A DNA stretch of 64,000 nt from Dama dama (taxonomy: Eukaryota; Chordata; Mammalia; Artiodactyla; Cervidae), in the NCBI RefSeq assembly GCF_033118175.1, contig NC_083697.1, positions 28,866,001-28,930,000 on the forward strand. Direction: 5' to 3'. Positions 46,024 through 57,560 of the stretch are shown here, piece by piece. The position numbers were made by a program, and so were the translations under genes. Within the stretch, counting starts at the first letter, position 1. Every line of letters begins with the position of its first letter. Under the pieces are notes generated by a model that made no database searches, had not been told where the DNA came from, and saw only the letters and a program-made list of their open reading frames with translations.

Positions 46024-46689
46024 TCACCTCCTGAGGTCAGAGCATCTTATTCCACTAGCATCTCTAGCATCTCCAGCACCTAAGAGAGCATGTGACATGT
46101 AGTAGGGAGTTCAGCATATGCTGGATCGAAGGACTAAATTAGTAACATTAACTTTGCATATGTAATACTGATCCTTTCTAGTTTTATCAATGTTTTTTTT
46201 AAAACTATTAAACCATTTTTTGTTATTTAAAATAATTTATCTACTAACGTGCATCTAAGCATTCTGCAGTTATAGTCAGTCTATTGCTTTGTCTTAAAAA
46301 CACCATTTTATATTTTTCTCCTTAATATTATTTCATACTGTCAATAATTTTATTTTCTATCCATCAAGACGGGCCATTGAGCTGTGATTTCAAATAGGTT
46401 TTTAGTATTAAATTTCTTCTTTTTCTTTTTGGCTTTCTTCACCCATTTCTCCTAACCCTCATTAATACTTTCTCAAAGAATATAAGTGGGTTAACCTCTC
46501 TGGTGCAGACAAGAAACACATGAAAATTTACAAGAAAATTTACAAGAAAATTTGATGAAACACACTCACTTAGAAAGAAGAGGATGGTTAGATGGAAGAA
46601 TTCACATTATTTAAAACTATTCAATCAAAAGTATATCTTCATAGACCATTTTTTCTTTTTAACTATAACAGGGCTAAAATGATAATAAA
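46024..46689. other. AT-rich DNA with a short tandem repeat
   Basis: A 12-base unit aaaatttacaag is repeated about 2.5 times at 46523-46551. No gene. Confidence 0.5.
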
Positions 46690-46806
46690 GGGGACTTCCC
46701 TAGTGGTCCAGCAGTTAAAATTCCATGCTCCAGGGACCATGGGTTTGGTCCCTGGTCAGAGAACTAACATCCCACACAATGCACAGCCAAAAAAAAAAAA
46801 AAAAAG
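46690..46806 (+). mobile_element. CHR-2-type SINE, short form
   Basis: 'ggggacttccctagtggtcc' head, 'ggtttggtccctggtcagag', 'cacaatgcacagccaaa' and an A tail. Confidence 0.8.
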
Positions 46807-46917
46807 CTTAATAAAAGTCTAGTTATAATTGATTGATTTAAACTGCAGTTAAATGTAATGGAAATTTTTTTCTATGTAAAATGAAAATATTTTACATGGA
46901 AAAAAATGTAAAATATG

Positions 46918-47131
46918 TCTTCCCAGGTGGCACAGAGGTAAAGAATCCACTTGCCAATGCAGCAGATGCAAGAGACACAGGTTCCATCCCTGGGTCAGGA
47001 AGATTCCCTGAAGGAGGATATGGCAACCCACTCCAGTATTCTTGCCTGGAAAATTCCATGGACAGAGGAGCCTGGTGGGCCACAGTCCACGGGATTACAA
47101 AGAGTCAGACACGACTGAGCACACACACACA
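46918..47131 (+). mobile_element. Bov-tA SINE
   Basis: 'tcttcccaggtggcacagag' head to 'cagacacgactgagcacaca'. Confidence 0.92.
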
Positions 47132-48519
47132 GACACGGACAATGAGAATACGGCAAAGAGAAAACGCCATGATGTCAGTAATATTTTATTTAGTCCTGGA
47201 GGAGAGTTCCCATGAGCAATTATGATTGTATTGATTAGAAATTCACAAAAGAAAAGCTTATTTTATAACTTACTGAATCCCTTTATATGGATTAATACCT
47301 CTTCCCTGTCCATTTAAAAGCTTTCTCAAAGAGAATCTATAAAGTGGGAAATTCAGGAAGCCCACAACTTTATCTAACTATTCAACATTCTCTCTGAATT
47401 TCTTGCACATGGTTTGTTGAATGAGAATTTAAAGCAATCTTTACGTGAAATCTTAAAAATTATATATGATCTTCCGGATAGAACTGTGTAACCAATATAT
47501 GGGATATTCACTATATAATTGTACTGTTGATAAGAGACTATCAAGTATCAAGTTTTATTCAAATACAGTTCTCTATAAGCCCACATCCAGAAAAACAATG
47601 CAGATAAACAAAAAGGAGGATATAGCTTAATAATGATTTTATGGGGACTACAATAAATTTTGAAAAAAGCTATAAATTCTTTCTCTTCAGAACCCCAAAT
47701 CCAAACATTTTCATTAAACCAAATCATTAGCAGCTAATACATTTTAATCTCAAAATAAACCTTCCTTCTTAGACGACTGGCAAGAATAAAACAAAAATTT
47801 CTTTTTCAGTAAAAGTTCCAGACTGAATCAAAAGGGAAGGAAAAACAATTTATCCTCCTTGCCTTTTAGTAAGATTAAAGAATCAGGAGCAAATTAAGCC
47901 TGAAAGAAAGAGAACTTTATAATTCCTACTTCCCAGATAAGGGATCAACATGTCAGCACTGATTTCCTCCAAACTTGATAATGCCCAGCATTTTCTGAGT
48001 GTGTGAGTGACCGTGTTGGTATATGTGTACAGTCTGAAGGCTAAGTGAATGATTCACAGATGTGTTCTGCACATCTGCAAAACTGGAATGAGTACATCAT
48101 GACTCTTCATTTCCATAATGCTTGTCTTTATTTGTAAATGTTCACTCTGTATTTTCCCTTCCATGAATCTTCTGAATATAGCTTGATTTTGATTAATCTT
48201 CCTTATAGTCACTTATATTAATTGTAGAAATTATTAAAATCTGAAAAAAATGCAATGCTATGATTCTTCAATGTGAATTTGAGGTTAGAACATTTTACAT
48301 TAATGACTCTTCCTGGTAAAAATGAAATATTTCACTTCTCAGATGATTTGTTCTATATGTAATTATTTTCATGATTTCGTGTTATGCTTCCTGAGGTTTT
48401 TAAGCTTTATACATTTTTGTTTAAATATAAATAGCAAAATGTTGTATTTTGAATTTAAAATAAATTACAAACAAATGAACAAACAAAAGCAAAACAAAAG
48501 CAAAATCACAAATATGAAG
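47132..48519. other. Unique AT-rich DNA, no gene seen
   Basis: No named repeat or exon is recognised; the 94-codon frame at 48322-48606 runs into L1 sequence. Confidence 0.4.
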
Positions 48520-48762
48520 AACAAATGGTTAACAGTGGTGGGGGGGCAGATGGGGAGTGGCAAGTATGTGATTAAGAGTCAAAACTACTATGTACAAAAT
48601 AAATAAGATACAAGGATATAATGCATAGCACAGAGAATAGAGTCAATATTTTACAATACCTTTAAATGGAGTATAATCTGTAAAGATATTGAATCATTAT
48701 ATTGCACACCTGAAACTAATATAATATTGTAAATCAACTACACGTCAATAAAAAAGTAAAAC
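48520..48762 (+). mobile_element. L1 3' UTR fragment
   Basis: 'ggtggggggcagatggggag'-like G-rich tract, 'gtcaatattttacaatacct', 'tattgcacacctgaaactaa' and 'tgtaaatcaactacacgtca' with an A-rich tail. Confidence 0.8.
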
Positions 48763-49897
48763 AAATGATATATTGATAACTCTTTGAACTGCATAGATTT
48801 TCAAGCTATTAATAAAATTTATTTGTACTAAAATGTCCTTTCTGTAATTAACAAAGTTTTATTATAGAATTATGTAGGTATACAGTCAGAATGTGAAAGG
48901 CAACTTTAAATCTAAAATTCTCTCTTGATTATTAAGAAATCCTCCTCCTTCCTTTCTTCCTTCTTTCCATCAATCTTTCATCCTCATTTCCTCTGTCTGT
49001 CTGTCTCTTTTTTTAAAGATGATCTCAGTCTGGAATAAACATTCTTGCGAAACTGGCCAGGATTTTTGCCAAGCATAGTGTGTACACGTCAGCTGTTTTC
49101 TGGAAAATAATTGCACTGTGTGACAATGTCTATTATTTTAATTAGTACTGAGGAATGCCTCCAAGATATTTCATCAGGTCAGTCTGACAAAGGCAATGGC
49201 TTTTCATTTCCTGAAATGCTGATTAAGCAGATAGATGACATTTGACATTTCGTAAAGGTGAACAAAATAATTGTTATAATTAAGCCAGAACTCACAGAAG
49301 TAATAAAACCACTCCCCAAGTACACAAAAGGCTTTAGGACCTGAATCCTGAGAACAGGGCATCTTTTAGAGTGCAGTGTTCAAATTACCCAAAGGAAATA
49401 GTAACTGACCTCTATTTGTGGGATGGCCACTCTCTGGGAAGATCCTGGCATGCCTGGGGAGATCAAAGTTGTTTTGTCATAAGCTTCCAAGGCTTAGTCA
49501 GTCATTGGGAGCTGTTATATTTCCAGGATACTTGCCTGTATTTCTGTGTTAAATTTAAGAAGCATTGATTCCAAGATCTGAAAAATAGTACTTTGGGCAA
49601 CTGTGTTGAGAGCACACCTCCAGAAACCGACAAACTTGAAAACACATTTTTTAATAGTGCTGGAGAGGGGAACAGAAGCTTTATTTTTCTCTTTCCACAA
49701 CTGTTCCCCCGAATCACTGTCAGATAAACTAAAGATCAGGACAAGAAATGTCCATTTGAAAAGGAAGACATTTTGTAATTATCATGTTGAGTCGCACAGT
49801 GTCAATATGATTTTGTAACATAAAAAAGCACACATTTATATACTGGCTTTGTATGTCTTCTGTGTGAATAAAGGTGAACGAAGGTGCTTAGTCAGTT
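48763..49897. other. Unique DNA, no repeat recognised
   Basis: It has even base composition at 49020-49900 and no repeat pattern, so it could include conserved non-coding sequence. A CTGT run lies at about 48989-49006. Confidence 0.4.
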
Positions 49898-50240
49898 TTA
49901 TTGGGAGGCTTTGTGGAGGTTGGCAGGCCACACCCTATGAGTGGACTCCATCTCCTGCCAAAGAGGTGGTAATCTGACAGTCAGTCCCTCTGGGCGGAGG
50001 AGGTTTTCAGACTGGAACTGGACTGATATTGGTTGGAGGAAAGGATTCTCCTCCTCTTCTGCATCTTCATCTCTTAGTCTGAGTAAATTAGGAGACACTG
50101 GCCTGCGCTTGTGGGTGGTGGGTTCTGGGACACGGCATAAGCACTTAGACGCTGGCGTGTAGGTCAAGCTGGGATTCAGAAGTGCATAGTTTGCAAGTGT
50201 TGGCATCTGTGTGAAGGACTGACTCTGCGCTGCCTCCAGT
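49898..50240 (-). pseudogene. Unidentified protein-like frame, terminal exon or retrocopy
   Basis: On the minus strand a frame open for about 112 codons (102 from its first Met) ends at TAA (49898-49900). An AATAAA signal lies right at the stop, as in a compact 3' end. The peptide has charged, proline-rich and acidic blocks (HKRRPVSPNLLRLRDEDAEE, NPFLQPISVQFQSENLLRPE, LTVRLPPLWQEMES) that look like real protein rather than AT-rich noise. A 'ccttcacacag' acceptor-like site precedes the first Met. Upstream, another minus frame (50348-50145) also looks protein-like, so a frameshifted retrocopy is possible. I do not recognise the family. Confidence 0.3.
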
Positions 50241-50348
50241 TAGCATTTTTAAATGCTCTATCTTCCCATTTTCTATCTGGTTCATCTCTCCATTTCTGAG
50301 TGATGACAAGAAGTTCAACAATAATAAATTATCATCTCTGCATTGCAT

Positions 50349-51279
50349 AGGAACCCTGGGCCTTATTCAACCCAGGGGATTCAGGGAAGGCTACAATGTG
50401 GGTCTGTATTATTGCCACTATCCCTTTTCATTGCCTGCTCCTACAGTGCTGCAACGTGGGGAGGATCTGCCTGGACTGTCCTCTCCTGTGCTAAACTCAG
50501 CGACAGGGAACCCTGCTGAGGCCTCCAGCAGCAGTGCCCAGACTCTCGCAACGTGTGCTGAATTTGAGGCTCTCCGCATACAGGAGGCTGTGTCTGCGTG
50601 GGGTCTCGGTCTCCATCTGTGTGGGGGCCTGGTCCTCCCCCTTGCTTTGGGGGGATTATCTACCAGGGTTGAATTAGAATAAGGGTGGGGAAGGGATAAT
50701 TCAGGTTTAATCAACTTAATTCAATAATTTAATTCTTTTTCCTACCCAAAGTGGCAGCACAAATTTCTCATGTTTTTTCTGCCTCTAAGTCCTACTCAGT
50801 AACTATATATAAGGTTAGTAACTACATATAAAGTTTCTTGTGTTCTAAACATAAGAAGAAGCAAAGAGAAAATTGGTGAGATTCTGTTTACTAGGTTGGG
50901 CATATTAACACAGGAAACAAGCAGTTATTTCAATATTTTGCCTTTTTTTTTTTGAGAATGAAGTGATGATTAAAAGTATAATAAAGTATATAGAAATTAA
51001 CTAAAGACTTTAAAGCAGATATTATACATGTGTCCAAAGAACCAAGAAAACTGCATCTAAACAATAAACAGAAAGTATGAGAACATCTCACAAAAAATAT
51101 CAGTAAAAAGATAAAAATTACTTTAAAAAACTCGGGAGCTAAAACTACCATAAATGAAATTACTTGAACTGCCCAGGGGATAGGGCATTGTGATAGCCAG
51201 TCTGAGAAAAAGAAGGAAAAAAGCATAAGAAGCAATAGGGAGGAAGCAGAGAAAGCAGAAACTTCAAAAAATTTTAATT
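50349..51279. other. Unique DNA; GC-richer patch at 50400-50680
   Basis: Overlapping frames on both strands (94 and 98 codons) at 50398-50714 have no recognised domain. The rest is AT-rich. A near-tandem repeat 'agtaactatatataaggtt'/'agtaactacatataaag' lies at 50798-50834. Confidence 0.4.
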
Positions 51280-51450
51280 AGATTGTAAAATGATGCAGCC
51301 ACTATGGAAAAGTTTGGCAGTTCCTCAAAATGTTAAACACATCTTTACTACATGACCCAGCACTTCTACTCCCAGGTATAAACCCAAGAGAAATTAGGCA
51401 TTTGCTCACACAATTTTTACATGGATGTTCTTAGTACTATTCATAATGGC
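51280..51450 (+). mobile_element. L1 fragment
   Basis: 'gcagccactatggaaaagtt', 'ctactcccaggtataaaccc' and 'ctattcataatggcacaaaa' are L1 3' region text, cut off by a BOV-A2 insertion. Confidence 0.75.
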
Positions 51451-51451
51451 A

Positions 51452-51784
51452 CAAAAGAAGTAAAGTGAAGTGAAAGTCACATCTGACTCTTTGTGACCCC
51501 ATGAACCAGTTAATGGAATTCTCCAGGCCAGAATACTGGAGTGGGTAGCTTTTTCCTTCTCCAGGGGATCTTCCCAACCTAGGAATCAAACCCAGGTCTC
51601 CTGCATTGCAGGCAGATTATTTACCGGCTGAGCCACAGGGGAAGTGCAAGAACACTGGCGTGGATAGCCTATTCCTTCTCCAGGGGATATTCCTTTTCCA
51701 GGAGATCTTCCCGACCCAGGAATTGAACCGGGGTCTCCTGCATTGCAGGCGGATTCTTTACCAATTGAGCCATCAGGGAAGCCG
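51452..51784 (-). mobile_element. BOV-A2 (dimeric Bov-tA) SINE
   Basis: Two tRNA-like units in inverse orientation, one ending 'gagccacaggggaagtgc' and one 'gagccatcagggaagccg', with a tandem duplication of the 'ccaggggat..' block between them. Confidence 0.88.
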
Positions 51785-51819
51785 CTTAGCTCTCAAAGCC
51801 TCTTTAAAAGGAAATCCAC

Positions 51820-51832
51820 TGCCACCTAGTGC
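51820..51832 (-). promoter_or_regulatory. CTCF-like motif
   Basis: TGCCACCTAGTGC matches the reverse complement of the CTCF core at 12 of 13 positions. Confidence 0.35.
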
Positions 51833-52896
51833 CTAACTCTTAGAATAACTATGCTTAGAAAATTTTTTTTAACTGATAGAACCGCTTGGTGGCACTATGG
51901 ACAAGTACATTAAAGTCACAAATTTCAATTTATGGATTAGTTCTATCTATATTAATAAACATTTGTTAAATGTGACAAATACATTGCCTTTTTCAGATTA
52001 TCAATGTTATATTTTTCTAAGAAAATCTGGCATATTTTTGGAACTAAACTCTCACAAGTGATGAGAAATCTAAACTTCAGATTTAATTTCTGGTTTTTGA
52101 AGATTTAAAACTTTAAATAGTTCAAACTAGATTTCTTTCCCTCTATTCCCCCTTTTAGCCATATAAATGTAATCCAAACCAATTTCAACACAGGGAGAGA
52201 GGTTTAAAACATTTGTGCAAATAGTAAAAGACAATATGCAACACATTTCCCACATCACCCTAATGAAGGAAGAGAAACAAAGTCCAATGAAACTATCTGA
52301 TAACAAGGGCTCTTTGTATTTAGAAAGAACGGTGGTAGGTGTAAAGGTAACTTAAGCTTGAAGCATTAATCTAGTGGGAAAAGCCTACCTCCTAACAAAA
52401 ACATCTGCCTGATATGATGATTCATTATAAAGTGACGCACAGTTTGGGTCCAAAAAAAATCAAGAACGCTACTATGAAAATTTTTGTAATTTATTATATG
52501 AGCATACTTCCAGTCTTTTTTTTTTTTTTTTGATGCCATCAAATTTTGTAGTAGCAGCAATGGGAAATGAAATTCATTCTATTTCCTATAATAGGCAGAT
52601 TCTTGAAGAAATTGGTCTAATAAACTGACTTTCTTTATGGTTACACAAGGAAGAGAAGGATGAAATGAATCAATGTTTAAAAACATAACCCCTGGTTATT
52701 GTACCCTAAGCACATGAAAGCATCAGATAAAATTTTGGTACTTAGTATCATGTAATATCTATGTATTTATGTATCTATCTAACCATCATATGGATATGCA
52801 GCCATAATGTCTACTATAGCTTTTGCAGTTTTGTAAGTCTAATATATTACTGGGTAAAGATATAATTATAATGATCTTATCAAAATACTATTGCTG
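51833..52896. other. AT-rich unique DNA
   Basis: No gene. A weaker forward CTCF-like word lies at 51882-51894. A T run lies at about 52516-52532. Confidence 0.4.
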
Positions 52897-53158
52897 TCTG
52901 TGGGAGAATGTGAGGGTGGGATATTTCAAAAGAACAGCATGTATACTATCTATGGTGAAACAGATCACCAGCCCAGGTGGGATGCATGAGACAAGTGCTC
53001 GGACCTGGTGCACTGGGAAGACCCAGAGGAATCGGGTGGAGAGGGAGGTGGGAGGGGGGATCGGGATGGGGAATACGTGTAAATCTATGGCTGATTCATA
53101 TCAATGTATGACAAAAAATAATAATAATAATAATAAAATAAAAAAAAAAAAAAGAAAA
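52897..53158 (+). mobile_element. Ruminant L1 (L1_BT) 3' end with target-site duplication
   Basis: 5'-truncated copy ending 'gattcatatcaatgtatgac', then (TAA)n and poly(A). The 16-base sequence caaaatactattgctg at 52881-52896 is repeated exactly at 53159-53174, so the insertion is recent. The 133-codon frame over it is not a gene. Confidence 0.9.
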
Positions 53159-53399
53159 CAAAATACTATTGCTGGTGAAACAAGAAGACTAATTGCCAAC
53201 ATGTTTTTTGGTATGTCCTGGTAATAATGATTAATATTTTTAAAGGTTTACAAGAAGTAAGTTCTTAAAGTTTATCACAGAGCAAGAGTTTTTTACTTGT
53301 TTGATTAGGTTTCTTTACCATCCCTTTTGGTCTCTATTCCTAAATACCTTTCTTCCATCATTCTCAACATTTACCTCACAGTGTTCTCCAAGCCTTACT

Positions 53400-54950
53400 T
53401 AGCTGAGAAAGTTGTGATCATCTGTAACTGTCAGAGATCACCTGTCAACTGATAGCCGTGCTCATACTTACTAATATATGAGCGTTTCCCTCCTTCCTTT
53501 CCTCATGCTCCAAGAACAATGTACTCCTCTTCCTGCTCAAAGCCAAACCCTCTCCTGGAGTCCTTGGACTCTTCTTCCTTCCCAGTCTCCACTGAGTGAA
53601 CATTTCTTCTTCAATCATTCCCACACACCCCATCCTCCACCTTAGTCTTTCTACTGGCTCTCATCCTGGGCCCACAAACCTAAAGTCCTTCCGATCCTTC
53701 AAAAACAAAGAGACAAAATACCCCAGTGATCATTTTTAACTCTTATTGGACCTATTTGACACATTTGAGAGAATTTATTGCAGCCTCCTTCTTGAAACCA
53801 TCCCATGTTCTCTTTATAGCTTTCTTGTAATCCCTTCTGTTCTTCTCTTAATCTGCTCATTCCTTAACTGTTGATTTTTCCTTTGATTCTCAAATGTTTT
53901 CTCTTCTAACTCTGCATCAAGAATTTTTAAGCCTGCGGTTCTTCAGGGGTCCACAAACCTTCTGAAATGATGTGCAGAATTTTGGGTATTTGGTTATGTA
54001 TAACTTTTTAGTGAGGAAGCCTTCTTAAAGGTATACATGTCTTTCCATAAGGTTAGTAACCACCATTCTACATGGTCTTCCAAGGTAATCATAGTAATTG
54101 ATTTAGTTTAAGCTAGTAACATACATCAAGTCCTAATTAAATGCAAGTATAATAATTTTCTTAAGTAACTTTCAAAACAACTGTATAAAGAAAGTGTGAT
54201 AACCACTTTACAGACTAGAAAACTGAGGCATTGAGAGATTAAAGTACTTGGCTAAGGAGACGTAGTTACCAAAGTTGGCATAGTTTTAACTTCCATTTAT
54301 TTGCTGATGATTCTCAAGCTCACATCTCCAGCCTGTATCTCCTAAAGCTTCAAATGCGACTCCTTAAGTCATTTCCGTGGACGCTCCATGGGCTGTCAAA
54401 TTCAACATTTCTGCATGCTGAATTATTATCTTCTTTCCCTAATCCACTTCTCCAGTATTCTCCATTAAAGGGCCATATTATGAGAGTCATCTTCACTGTT
54501 TTCTTTACTTTCCTAAATTGGACCAATCTTCCATCCTACCAAATTTAAATGCTGCTTCAGTTCAGGTCCTGATCCTGTGGCTTTATGTATCAGTGTCCTA
54601 TCTGCCTAAAATGCTTTGATGACATAGCATTGTGTGGTGATAGGATAAATGGGATACAAGGACTTCCATGATCCAAAACCTACAAGGACTTCCATGATCC
54701 AAAACCTACCTATCTCTCTACAACCATCACCAGCCTCTCTCTTCCCATTCCCCTTCAGTCTCACTGAATTACTTGGTGAGCCTACTAGATGTCCTGTTAT
54801 TTCTCACTTCTAGGCCTGTGCTCATGTGGTCCCCTCTGTCAGGAAGGCACTCCACTTCCTTATTCATCCAGCTAAGTCCTACTCATTCTCAGGTGTCACT
54901 TCATGAAGACTTGAAGGCCTCCTTCTCTGGGCTAACACGATTTGCTGATG
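53400..54950 (+). repeat. L2 LINE, long fragment, sense
   Basis: Blocks in L2 order: 'ctatttgacacatttgagag'/'cctccttcttgaaaccatcc' (RT region), 'tctcaagctcacatctccag', 'gctgtcaaattcaacatttc', then 'caggtgtcacttcatgaaga' near the 3' end. A MIR-like core is inserted at about 54170-54300. Many stops; old. Confidence 0.6.
54655..54706 (+). repeat. 26-base perfect tandem duplication
   Basis: tacaaggacttccatgatcc plus aaaacc occurs twice head to tail (54655-54680, 54681-54706) without a mismatch. Confidence 0.95.
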
Positions 54951-54959
54951 GAATGGATG

Positions 54960-55290
54960 AGAAGGGGAAGAAATGAAATGAATTCAAGGTTTTGGCCTCA
55001 GGAACTAGAATAATGGGATTTTTGTTCTTTGAGACGGGAAAGATAGAGGCTTTATAGGCTAAAATTATGATTCAGTTTTGGACATATGGAGTTTGAATGA
55101 CTATTAGATTTCCGAGTGAAGTTATTGATTAGACATTCAGCTAGATGAGACTGGAATTCAGGGCCAGACTGAGATGTACATCCTCACAGAGATGGTTTTT
55201 AAAGTTGTGAGACTGAGGGAGAGGACCAAGCGAATGAACAAAGATAGAGAACAGGTCCAAAGACCGAGTCCCGTGGAATGTGTAGATATT
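54960..55290 (-). repeat. L2 fragment, antisense
   Basis: 'ttcagttttggacatatgga', 'agacattcagctagatgaga' and 'gaacaggtccaaagaccgag' are the inverse of L2 RT-side text, so it faces the sense L2 just to the left. Confidence 0.55.
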
Positions 55291-55305
55291 TATGTATATG
55301 TATCC

Positions 55306-55500
55306 TCACCAGGAGGCTCAGTGGTAAAGAATCCACCTGCCAAGCAGGAGACGCAAGTTTCTGAGTTGGGAAGATCCCCTGGAGAAGGAAATGGCAGTCC
55401 ACTCCAGTATTCTCACCTGGGAAATCCCATGGACAGAGGAATCTGGCCGGCTACAGTCCATGGGGTTGCAAAGAGACGGACACAACTTAGTGACTAAATA
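55306..55500 (+). mobile_element. Bov-tA SINE
   Basis: From 'ccaggaggctcagtggtaaa' to 'cacaacttagtgactaaata'; a small internal deletion removes the box-B GGTTCGATCC block. Confidence 0.88.
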
Positions 55501-55559
55501 GCAAACGGTGCTTTCCAAATGATGAGATCATGGTGCTCCCGGGCTTTGTTTTAGTCATC

Positions 55560-55622
55560 TTTTCCTTCTAAGCTTTGTTTAGTAAATGTCTGTTGAATAG
55601 AATGAATGAGTGACTGGATGGA
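55560..55622 (+). repeat. L2 3' tail
   Basis: 'gtaaatgtctgttgaataga' then 'atgaatgagtgactgg'. Confidence 0.5.
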
Positions 55623-55824
55623 TGAGCTAAAATGGGTGATATTAAATAGGGGTCATCAAGTAAAACATCTACAGGACTCAAGCAGTAAATAATGCAGGTT
55701 AATGAAACATCGCTGGCAAGTAATATGGAGTGGTATGGTTATGGAAAATTGAGAAGTACATGCTTTCGCAAAAGGGGAAACCTGGACTTAACTCCATTTG
55801 GTTGCTGTAGTTGTTCTTTATTAT

Positions 55825-56025
55825 TAAGTCGTGCTCGACTCTTGTGACCCCTATGGACTGCATGCTGCCCACCAGGCTCCTCTGTCCACGGGCTTTCCCA
55901 GGCAAGAATACTGAAGCGGGTTGCTATTTCCTTCTCCAGGGGATCTTTCCCGATCCAAGGATTGAACCTGTGCCTCCTGCATTGGCAGGCAGGAGAGCCA
56001 TCCCTGAGCCACCAGAGAAGCCACA
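55825..56025 (-). mobile_element. Bov-tA SINE
   Basis: Inverted copy from 'ttattaagtcgtgctcgact' to 'gagccaccagagaagccac'. Imperfect flanks 'catttggttgct'/'catttgattgtt' may be a worn target-site duplication. Confidence 0.88.
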
Positions 56026-56394
56026 TTTGATTGTTACCATGTACAGTCAAGGGTGGTCGATTTTTCTGATTTCAAGAGATGGTGGAAATATCTGACTTTT
56101 TTCAGGTAAAAGGTTCTGTGAGCCAAGACTCTGCAGGTCAGATGAAATTTGTCCTGAATCTGTTCATTATCCTGCACGGTCATGATCTCCAATCAAGTGG
56201 TTCAATATTATTTCATAGAAGAAGAAAAGCAGGTTTTTCTATTATCTATTATTAGATAGAGGGATACATTTTTCAGGCAGAAAATTATTCTTTCACCTTT
56301 TGGTTAAGATTTTAGGCTGCCTTTTAGTTCCAACAGAAAAGCAGAAAAACTGTAGCCATGAAGGCTGCTCAATAAATACTGTTATATGTATTCT

Positions 56395-56850
56395 GCTTTA
56401 AAAGCTATGGTTTTTCCAGTAGTCATGTATGGATGTGAGAGTTGGATGGTGAAGAAAGCTGAGCACCAAAGAATTGATGTTTTTTAACTGTGGTGTTGGA
56501 GGAGACTCTTGAGAGTCCCTTGGACTGCAAGGAGATCCAACCAGTCCATCCTAAAGGAGAGCAGTCCTGAATATTCATTGGAAGGACTGATGCTGAAGCT
56601 GAAACTCCAATACTTTGGCCACCTGATGGGAAGAACTGACACCTTGGAAAAGACCCTGATGCTGGGAAAGATTGAAGGCAGGAGGAGAAGGGGATGACAG
56701 AGGATGAGATGGTTGGATGGCATCACCGATGCGATGGACATGAGTTTGAGTACGCTCCTGGAGTTGGTGATGGACAGGGAAGCCTGGCATGCTGCAGTCC
56801 ATGGGGTCACAAAGAGTCTGACACGACTGAGCGACTGAACTGAACTGATA
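56395..56850 (+). mobile_element. BovB LINE 3' end
   Basis: Begins inside the RT C-terminal region ('aaagctatggtttttccag') and ends 'gactgagcgactgaactgaa'. A stop near 56490 and later breaks leave a 62-codon frame. It is shorter at its 5' end than the 20131 copy. Confidence 0.9.
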
Positions 56851-56855
56851 TAAAA

Positions 56856-56985
56856 CACTGGAGGAGGAAATGGCAACCCACTCCAGTATTCTTGCCTGGA
56901 GAATTCCCTGGACAGAGAAGCCTGTTGGGCTGCAGTCCATGGGGTCATAGAGAGTCAGACATGACTGAGTGACTAACACACTTGA
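56856..56985 (+). mobile_element. 5'-truncated Bov-tA directly after BovB
   Basis: Starts mid-element at 'ctggaggaggaaatggcaac' and ends 'catgactgagtgactaacac'. Only about 10 bases separate it from the BovB tail, same orientation. Confidence 0.85.
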
Positions 56986-57029
56986 TTGCTTAAATCATTC
57001 CTTTAATTTTGGACCCCAGAGATTTAATT

Positions 57030-57170
57030 ACCACATATATCAGTTTTCCCATCTTAAAAATGGGAATAATAATCTTTACCTCAATTATCTAACAGGGTTA
57101 TTATGAGAATCAGATAAAATAATCTATGTTTAAGTGATATGAAAGGCTTCAATAGAATGTAGCTGTGATG
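57030..57170 (+). repeat. MIR fragment
   Basis: 'cagttttcccatcttaaaaa', 'tgggaataataatctttacc' and 'cagggttattatgagaatca'. Confidence 0.75.
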
Positions 57171-57345
57171 TGCTATTGTCACATAACTTCAGAGGTTAAT
57201 CCAGGATAAGCATAAATATCTGCCTAAGCTCAATGATCTTGGCCAGTTTGATATCTTATCTTTCTCCAGGCACTTAACTGTTTCCCCCTCTAATTTTAAA
57301 TTCTTACGAAACTTGGGAATTGAAAAATTATAGAATACTGTAATA

Positions 57346-57560
57346 TGGGCTTCTCAGGTGATGCTAGTGGTAAAGAATCCACCTGCCAATGCAGGAGATG
57401 CGAGAGATGTGGGTTCAATCCTTGGGTCAGGAAGATCCCCTGGAGAAGGAAATGGCACCCCACTCTAGTATTCTTGCCTGGGAAATTCCATGGATAGAGG
57501 AGCCTGGCGTGCTTCAGTCCATGGGGTCACAAAGAATTGGACACGACTAAGCACGCATGC
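57346..57560 (+). mobile_element. Bov-tA SINE
   Basis: 'tgggcttctcaggtgatgct' head to 'ggacacgactaagcacgcat'. Confidence 0.92.

Noticed and set aside
52823..53224. 133-codon plus-strand frame
   Set aside because: It covers the L1_BT 3' UTR and its TAA/poly(A) tail, ending in a run of Asn and Lys.
56484..56979. 154- and 134-codon minus-strand frames
   Set aside because: They are antisense to BovB and Bov-tA sequence.
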